From JAWXVE01 sp044425555 (GTDB taxonomy: Bacteria; Bacillota; Clostridia; Lachnospirales; Lachnospiraceae): a DNA stretch of 18,974 nt. Below, in pieces: positions 14,637-18,974 of this stretch. The notes beneath the pieces are model-generated. The model saw only the letters and a list, made by a program, of their open reading frames with translations. It did not search any database and was not told where the DNA came from. The translations under genes and the position numbers were made by a program. The stretch covers positions 1 through 18,974 of the forward strand of contig JAWXVF010000039.1 in assembly GCA_044425555.1 (NCBI GenBank), given 5' to 3'. How positions within the stretch are numbered: the stretch's first letter is position 1; every line of letters starts with the position of its first letter.

Positions 14637-16739
14637 ATGGGAACAAAACGTGGAAGTTTATCAATTAACTCGGAAAATATTTTTCCAATTATTAAGAAAT
14701 GGCTTTACTCAGACCATGACATTTTTTACAGAGAATTAATTTCAAATGGTTGTGATGCTATTACAAAATTAAAGAAATTAGATGGTATGGGTGAATATAC
14801 ATTACCAGATGATTATGAAGCAAAAATCGAAGTGATTTTTAATGCAGAAGAAAAAACGCTAAAATTCATTGACACAGGTCTTGGGATGGTTGTGGAGGAA
14901 GTTGAGGAATACATTAACCAAATCGCTTTTTCTGGTGCTACTGATTTTATTGAAAAATATAAAGATAAGACGAATGAAGATCAAATTATTGGTCACTTTG
15001 GACTTGGCTTTTATTCGGCATTTATGGTAGCAGATGAAGTGCATATTGATACCTTATCCTATAAAGATGGTGCAACACCAGTTCACTGGGAATGTGATGG
15101 TGGAACTGAATACGATATGGAAGAGGGACAGAAGACAAGTGTTGGAACAGAGATTACATTGTTCTTAAATGATGATTGTTTGGAATTTTGTAATGAGTAC
15201 AAAGCAAGAGAAGTGATTAAGAAATATTGCTCGTTTATGCCAACGAATATTTTCTTAACGAAAGCCAATGCAGAAGAAGAATATGAATTGATTCTTCCAG
15301 AAGAAAAATTGGACAAAGATGTTGTAATTGAAACAGTCATGGAAGAAGCGAAAACAGAAGAACGTGAAGATGAAAATGGTAATAAGGAAGTAGTAGAAGT
15401 AACGCCTGCTACAGAAAAGCTTAAGATTGTAAAACGTCCTGTACCATTGAATGAGACACATCCGTTATGGACGAAACACCCAAATGAATGTGAAAAAGAG
15501 GATTACCTAGCATTTTATCGTAATGTATTCCAGGATTATAAAGAACCACTCTTTTGGATTCACTTAAACATGGATTATCCATTTAATCTAAAAGGGATTC
15601 TATACTTCCCTAAAATTAATACAGAGTATGACTCTATAGAAGGGATGATTAAGTTATATAATAATCAAGTATTTATTGCAGATAATATTAAGGAAGTGAT
15701 TCCTGAATTCTTAATGTTATTAAAAGGAGTAATTGATTGTCCAGATCTACCACTTAATGTATCAAGAAGTGCATTGCAAAATGATGGATTTGTTAAGAAG
15801 ATCTCTGATTACATTGCTAAGAAAGTGGCAGACAAGCTTTCTGGTATGTGCAAAACTGAAAAAGAGGAATACGAAAAATATTGGGATGATATTAGTCCAT
15901 TTATTAAATTTGGTTGCTTAAAAGATGACAAGTTCTGTGATAAAATGACGGACTATATTCTATTTAAGAATCTAAATGATGAATATAAGACATTACCAGA
16001 ATGTTTAGAAGTAGCGAAAACTGATTCGGGGGAAACTGCAAAAGGTGAAGACGGAGAAGTAGTGGAAGTAGAAGTGGTAGAAGAAGGTAGTGAAAGTGCT
16101 AGTGAAGAACAAAAAGAAGATAAGATCATCTACTACGTAACTGATCCTGTACAACAAAGTCAATATATTAAATTGTTTAAAGATTCTAATATGGACGCAG
16201 TGATTTTAACACACAACATTGATCAACCATTTGTATCACAATTAGAGCAAAAGAATGAAAATGTAAAATTTACAAGAATTGATGCGGACTTAACGGATAC
16301 CTTTAAAGAAGAAACCTCAGAAGATGAATTAAAAGAATTAGAAAAACATGCTACTTCTCTAAGTGAAATCTTTAAGAAAGCATTAAATAAAGAAGAATTT
16401 AGCGTAAAAGTGGAAAACTTAAAAGATAAAAATATTGCTTCTATTATTACGTTATCAGAAGAAAGCAGACGTATGCAAGATATGATGAAGATGTATTCAA
16501 TGCCAGGTATGGGAATGGATATGGGCATGTTTGGTGGAAGTGAGGGAGAAACCTTAACACTAAATGGTAACAATCAATTAGTGCAATATATCTTTGAAGG
16601 AACAGAGAAAGAAAATGTTTCTATGGTATGTGAACATTTGTATGACCTTGCTAGAATTCAACACGCTCCTCTAACAGGAGAAGATATGGGGAAATTCGTA
16701 CAACGTTCTAATGAGATTTTAACCATATTGATGAAATAA
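14637..16739 (+). CDS. htpG: Hsp90-family chaperone HtpG
   Basis: This 700-residue cytosolic ATP-dependent chaperone has YRELISNGCDA (31-41), FIDTGLGM (77-84, with the ATP-contacting D79), IGHFGLGFYSAFMVA (118-132) and VGTEITLFL (169-177) in the ATPase domain. LWTKHP and EDYLAFYRNVF (about 277-298) and LPLNVSRSALQ (371-381, with the conserved R377) mark the middle domain, and the dimerisation domain follows. The start at 14637 is set by AAGGAG and by the promoter; the frame stays open upstream through the promoter and CIRCE, which cannot be coding. It is about 75 residues longer than E. coli HtpG. The extra length lies in a charged linker (about 224-262), an acidic insert (about 462-497) and a methionine-rich stretch (613-631). 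The CIRCE element predicts heat-shock control by HrcA. Confidence 0.96.
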   Translation: MGTKRGSLSINSENIFPIIKKWLYSDHDIFYRELISNGCDAITKLKKLDGMGEYTLPDDYEAKIEVIFNAEEKTLKFIDTGLGMVVEEVEEYINQIAFSGATDFIEKYKDKTNEDQIIGHFGLGFYSAFMVADEVHIDTLSYKDGATPVHWECDGGTEYDMEEGQKTSVGTEITLFLNDDCLEFCNEYKAREVIKKYCSFMPTNIFLTKANAEEEYELILPEEKLDKDVVIETVMEEAKTEEREDENGNKEVVEVTPATEKLKIVKRPVPLNETHPLWTKHPNECEKEDYLAFYRNVFQDYKEPLFWIHLNMDYPFNLKGILYFPKINTEYDSIEGMIKLYNNQVFIADNIKEVIPEFLMLLKGVIDCPDLPLNVSRSALQNDGFVKKISDYIAKKVADKLSGMCKTEKEEYEKYWDDISPFIKFGCLKDDKFCDKMTDYILFKNLNDEYKTLPECLEVAKTDSGETAKGEDGEVVEVEVVEEGSESASEEQKEDKIIYYVTDPVQQSQYIKLFKDSNMDAVILTHNIDQPFVSQLEQKNENVKFTRIDADLTDTFKEETSEDELKELEKHATSLSEIFKKALNKEEFSVKVENLKDKNIASIITLSEESRRMQDMMKMYSMPGMGMDMGMFGGSEGETLTLNGNNQLVQYIFEGTEKENVSMVCEHLYDLARIQHAPLTGEDMGKFVQRSNEILTILMK

Positions 16740-16793
16740 AAATCATAAAACTATTAAATAGAAGAATTACCTAGACATAGGTTGATGTTATGT

Positions 16794-16832
16794 AAGAAGG
16801 AGTGAAACTCGTAGTGAGAATTGCTCCTTCTT
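16794..16832 (+). terminator. Probable terminator after htpG
   Basis: AAGAAGGAG (16794-16802) pairs with CTCCTTCTT (16824-16832) around a 21-nt loop that may fold further. It is followed by TGTGTGTG rather than a clean T-run, so efficiency is uncertain. Confidence 0.55.
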
Positions 16833-16846
16833 TGTGTGTGTAGGAT

Positions 16847-16865
16847 TTATAATAAATTATTATAA
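16847..16865. promoter_or_regulatory. Dyad upstream of the -35 box, possible operator
   Basis: TTATAATAA (16847-16855) and TTATTATAA (16857-16865) form a perfect 9-bp inverted repeat around one base, ending 5 nt before the -35 box. A second dyad, TACTTT-N8-AAAGTA (16888-16907), surrounds the -10 box. Either could bind the winged-helix protein encoded in the same operon. Both are A/T-rich, so chance is a real alternative. Confidence 0.35.
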
Positions 16866-16869
16866 TATA

Positions 16870-16898
16870 TTGACAGTAACTAAAAACTACTTTATAAT
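16870..16898 (+). promoter_or_regulatory. Consensus sigma-A promoter for the membrane protein/regulator operon
   Basis: TTGACA (16870-16875) and TATAAT (16893-16898) are both perfect and separated by 17 nt. Transcription would start near 16905. Such a strong promoter usually needs a repressor, consistent with the flanking dyads. Confidence 0.85.
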
Positions 16899-16911
16899 GT
16901 AAAAGTACTTA

Positions 16912-16992
16912 ATGAAAAAAATAATAATAGTATTTTGTTTAATGTTTGTTTTTTGTGAATCAAATTTGTTAGAAGCAGGAAAGAGAGAATGA
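16912..16992 (+). CDS. Possible 26-residue leader peptide
   Basis: An ATG at 16912 opens a 26-codon frame starting MKKIIIVFCLMFVFCES, with two lysines and a hydrophobic run like a short signal or membrane peptide. It ends in ATGA, overlapping the start of the membrane protein gene by 4 nt, as in translational coupling. There is no ribosome site, and the predicted transcription start is only about 7 nt upstream, so translation would be nearly leaderless. The downstream gene has its own AGGAAAG site, so the peptide is not required for its expression. It may be a real small protein, a decayed signal sequence or chance. Confidence 0.3.
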   Translation: MKKIIIVFCLMFVFCESNLLEAGKRE

Positions 16993-17711
16993 ATAATATG
17001 GAAAATAATCAAATGAATCAAATTAATGAAGCTATTGAAAATGTGAATTTAATAAAAGATGTATTAACAAACACAAAGGAAAGATTTTATGTAATCAATA
17101 AGTTTTTAATAGCTATTATTTCATTTTTCGTATATGGATTAGTTGTTGATTTTATAAGAATTAATTTAGTGAGAATGCCTGAAATCTTCTATGAAGTAAG
17201 TTCTTGGATTGTAAAGGGGCAAATGTTATACTTTCTTGGAATAATACTAGTAGGGATTTATATGAGATGTCGATATTTGAAACGAGAAAACTTTTTAACG
17301 AAATATTTATTTGATTTATGGATATTTGTATTTGGGATTCTCAATCTTTCGAAATTAGCCTTGAATTTATCCATGTTAAAAATCAATTTTTTTTCAACAA
17401 TACAATATCCATTAGATAATATATTCTATGTGAGTTCTTACATAGAATGTGAATTGCAGATTCTAGCTATAGTGATTGCAATTTTCCTTACTGGATTGTT
17501 AACAAAGTCTAGAACGTTACGTCTTTATGCAGGAATTTTATATATTTTTCATTTTAGTATGTATTTTGTTAAGGACATAGCGATTAATAGCGGACAACAC
17601 CAAGTTGTGATACAACCGTATTTTTTAATAACCAATTTAGTGATTATCATTACACTTATCATAATTATAGTATTTAACAGACGAGGTGCAATACAAGGTG
17701 GAGAAAATTGA
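16989..17711 (+). CDS. Multi-span membrane protein of unknown function
   Basis: I do not recognise this 240-residue protein. A polar, Asn/Gln-rich N-terminus (about 1-35) precedes about six hydrophobic segments (near 38-58, 78-95, 105-125, 150-175, 178-197 and 210-232), and the tail is short and basic. No catalytic or transport motif stands out; a few charged residues lie within or next to helices (for example near 33-36 and 98-101). The ATG has AGGAAAG about 7 nt upstream. Its 3' end overlaps the winged-helix regulator gene by 14 nt, and the pair shares a perfect sigma-A promoter. Membrane protein plus cognate small regulator is a common layout for sensing or stress modules. Expression appears to be controlled by the partner, but the signal is unknown. 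Confidence 0.75.
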   Translation: MNNMENNQMNQINEAIENVNLIKDVLTNTKERFYVINKFLIAIISFFVYGLVVDFIRINLVRMPEIFYEVSSWIVKGQMLYFLGIILVGIYMRCRYLKRENFLTKYLFDLWIFVFGILNLSKLALNLSMLKINFFSTIQYPLDNIFYVSSYIECELQILAIVIAIFLTGLLTKSRTLRLYAGILYIFHFSMYFVKDIAINSGQHQVVIQPYFLITNLVIIITLIIIIVFNRRGAIQGGEN

Positions 17712-18030
17712 TATAACAACTGTTTTTAATTCGAAAATAAGGTTGATGATTGTTAGTGAGTTGTTGTTGGGTTCTAAAACGTTTAAAGAATTAAAAGAAA
17801 GTACCCATACGTCAGATGGTAACTTATCTATTCAATGTAAACATCTGAAAACTTTGGAAATCATAAGTGAAGAAAAAAAATTCGTAAATAGTAAACCCCA
17901 AACCACTTATTTTATTACGAAGGAAGGGAAAGATTATTTTGAAAATTATGTAAACGAATTGCTGATGGTTTTAGAAGCATCTAAAAAACAGGAAAAGATT
18001 TGTGAAACAGAAAATGTGGATGAGATATAA
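17698..18030 (+). CDS. Winged-helix transcriptional regulator (HTH_34-like)
   Basis: This 110-residue protein resembles the PF13601 winged-helix group. It has an N-terminal helix (NSKIRLMIVSELL, about 11-23) and a recognition region reading TSDGNLSIQCKHLKTLEII (38-56). A wing follows (about 58-74, with KPQTTYFIT), then a C-terminal helix for dimerisation (about 76-95). Relatives act as local regulators of neighbouring membrane protein or transporter genes. The start is uncertain: GTG 17698 has GAGG about 11 nt upstream and gives the usual family N-terminus; GTG 17686 in the same frame would add four residues. Either way it overlaps the membrane protein gene and depends on coupled translation. 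It probably controls its own operon, possibly through the dyads at 16847-16865 or 16888-16907. Confidence 0.8.
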   Translation: MEKIDITTVFNSKIRLMIVSELLLGSKTFKELKESTHTSDGNLSIQCKHLKTLEIISEEKKFVNSKPQTTYFITKEGKDYFENYVNELLMVLEASKKQEKICETENVDEI

Positions 18031-18071
18031 TAAGGAAGAAAGTAACCTCTAAAACCTCATAAGATATTTTT

Positions 18072-18100
18072 TTGTAAAAAGTGTAAAAATATGCTAGAAT
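18072..18100 (+). promoter_or_regulatory. Sigma-A promoter for the NRAMP-family gene
   Basis: TTGTAA (18072-18077) and TAGAAT (18095-18100) are separated by 17 nt, and TGC precedes the -10 box as an extended element. Transcription would start near 18107. Confidence 0.7.
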
Positions 18101-18106
18101 GTAGAT

Positions 18107-18225
18107 GGCAGAGAATTTAGTGTTACAGAGGAAAACTACGATGTAATTAGGAGTTGCAAGTGTTTCTCTATGTCATCAAATTAAGAAGAAGTGTAAATAA
18201 GTATAAAATAAAAGGAGAACGTTAC
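18107..18225 (+). other. Leader of about 119 nt before the NRAMP-family gene
   Basis: The stretch from the predicted start point to the ATG is long for this genome. AGAGGAAAACT near 18126-18136 can pair imperfectly with AGTGTTTCTCT near 18159-18169. I do not recognise the M-box, the yybP-ykoY manganese element or another named riboswitch, and no terminator-like hairpin is evident. The end carries a normal AAAAGGAG ribosome site. Confidence 0.3.
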
Positions 18226-18974
18226 ATGAATAAAAAGAAATCAAGTGGAGAATTATTAGGAGCAGCATTTATTATGGCAACATCGGCTATAGGACCAGGG
18301 TTTTTAACACAAACAGCAACATTTACGAATACCTTAAAGGGAAGTTTTGGATTTGTAATTGTAGTAGCTGTAGCACTTTCTGCTGTAGCACAATTAAATG
18401 TATGGAAAGTATTGTGTGGTTCTGGATTTAGGGGTCAAGATATAGCCAATAAAGTATTGCCTGGGTTGGGATATTTTGTTTCTTTTATGGTGGTATTAGG
18501 AGGTTTAGTATTTAATATTGGTAATGTAGGTGGGGGAGGTTTAGGATTTAATGCCTTATTAGGTCTACCATTAGAAGTAGGTTACATACTAGCAGCAGCC
18601 ATTGCTATTTGTGTATTTTTATTAAAAGATGCCATGAAGATGATGGATAAGATTACAAAAACATTAGGTGGAATTATGATTATTATTATTGTCGTTATGA
18701 TCTTTATTATACAACCACCAGTTGGAGAGGCATTAAAAGAAACAGTTATGCCAGCAGCAGAATTTAGTGCATTATCCTCCGCTATTTTAACGTTAACAGG
18801 TGGTACAGTAGGTGGTTATATTACATTTGCGGGGGCTCATAGATTAATTGATGCCAATATTACTGGAGATAAGAATGCGAAAGAGATTACAAAGAGTTCT
18901 GTAATGGGAATGGGAATTGCATCTATTGTTCGTGTTCTTTTATTCTTAGCTGTATTTGGAGTAGTGGTAAAAAC
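18226..18974 (+). CDS. Divergent NRAMP-family membrane transporter, 3' end outside the window
   Basis: The first 249 residues show the NRAMP fold: GPGFL (23-27) at helix 1 and about six further helices, including MIIIIVVMIFII (151-162) and the helix 6 region GGTVGGYITFAGAHR (192-206). In metal-transporting NRAMP proteins helix 1 carries DPGN and helix 6 carries MPH, which bind the ion. Here the helix 1 segment reads TATFTN and helix 6 has no MPH, so classical Mn2+/Fe2+ transport is doubtful. The sequence resembles the YcsG branch, which in Bacillus lies beside the 5-oxoprolinase genes; the substrate is unknown. The ATG at 18226 has AAAAGGAG about 8 nt upstream. It has its own promoter, and the genes that would clarify its role lie beyond the window. 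Confidence 0.85.
   Translation, partial: MNKKKSSGELLGAAFIMATSAIGPGFLTQTATFTNTLKGSFGFVIVVAVALSAVAQLNVWKVLCGSGFRGQDIANKVLPGLGYFVSFMVVLGGLVFNIGNVGGGGLGFNALLGLPLEVGYILAAAIAICVFLLKDAMKMMDKITKTLGGIMIIIIVVMIFIIQPPVGEALKETVMPAAEFSALSSAILTLTGGTVGGYITFAGAHRLIDANITGDKNAKEITKSSVMGMGIASIVRVLLFLAVFGVVVK

Noticed and set aside
16223..16573. Open frame on the - strand inside htpG
   Set aside because: Shadow frame opposite conserved HtpG sequence.
18101..18225. Metal riboswitch (M-box or yybP-ykoY) before the NRAMP-like gene
   Set aside because: None of the conserved core segments of either class could be recognised.

Overview
The window reads as a low-GC Gram-positive anaerobe of the Clostridia, most likely a Lachnospiraceae-type genome. 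The evidence is the SCIFF peptide with its radical SAM maturase next to a TIGR04086-type membrane protein and a fused SecDF, AGGAG-type ribosome binding sites, sigma-A promoters and a CIRCE operator on htpG. No rRNA, tRNA, CRISPR array or insertion sequence was seen.

Positions 1-3101 (+ strand) are a collapsed prophage. They hold the stub of one Bro-type antirepressor, a ribbon-helix-helix protein, an intact Bro antirepressor, an amidase without a start codon, a holin and a second amidase with a short C-terminal SPOR segment. Every packaging, head, tail and replication gene is missing, so early-control genes sit directly against the lysis cassette.

Positions 3155-9036 are on the - strand. 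A V4R-domain sensor lies upstream of a very large cyclic-di-GMP protein (PAS, GGDEF, FIST, a degenerate GGDEF-like region, EAL). Upstream of these is a CorC/HlyC-type membrane protein with its own promoter and terminator.

Positions 9170-14496 (+ strand) are the SCIFF locus: TIGR04086 membrane protein, the 47-residue six-cysteine precursor scfA, a hairpin attenuator, the maturase scfB, a fused secDF whose start overlaps scfB by 14 nt, and a PrsA/SurA-like lipoprotein foldase. The order suggests co-expression of peptide maturation with Sec export and folding of exported proteins.

Positions 14519-16832 hold htpG under a perfect CIRCE element and a consensus sigma-A promoter. Positions 16847-18030 hold a six-span membrane protein of unknown function and an overlapping winged-helix regulator, behind a perfect TTGACA-N17-TATAAT promoter flanked by dyads. 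The window ends inside a divergent NRAMP-family transporter (18226 onward) that lacks the usual metal-binding motifs.

The most interesting items are the scfA-scfB-secDF coupling, the Asp-to-Ala change in the SecF half, the FIST-containing dual c-di-GMP enzyme with a V4R partner, the CIRCE placement upstream of the -35 box, and the NRAMP-like protein without DPGN or MPH motifs.
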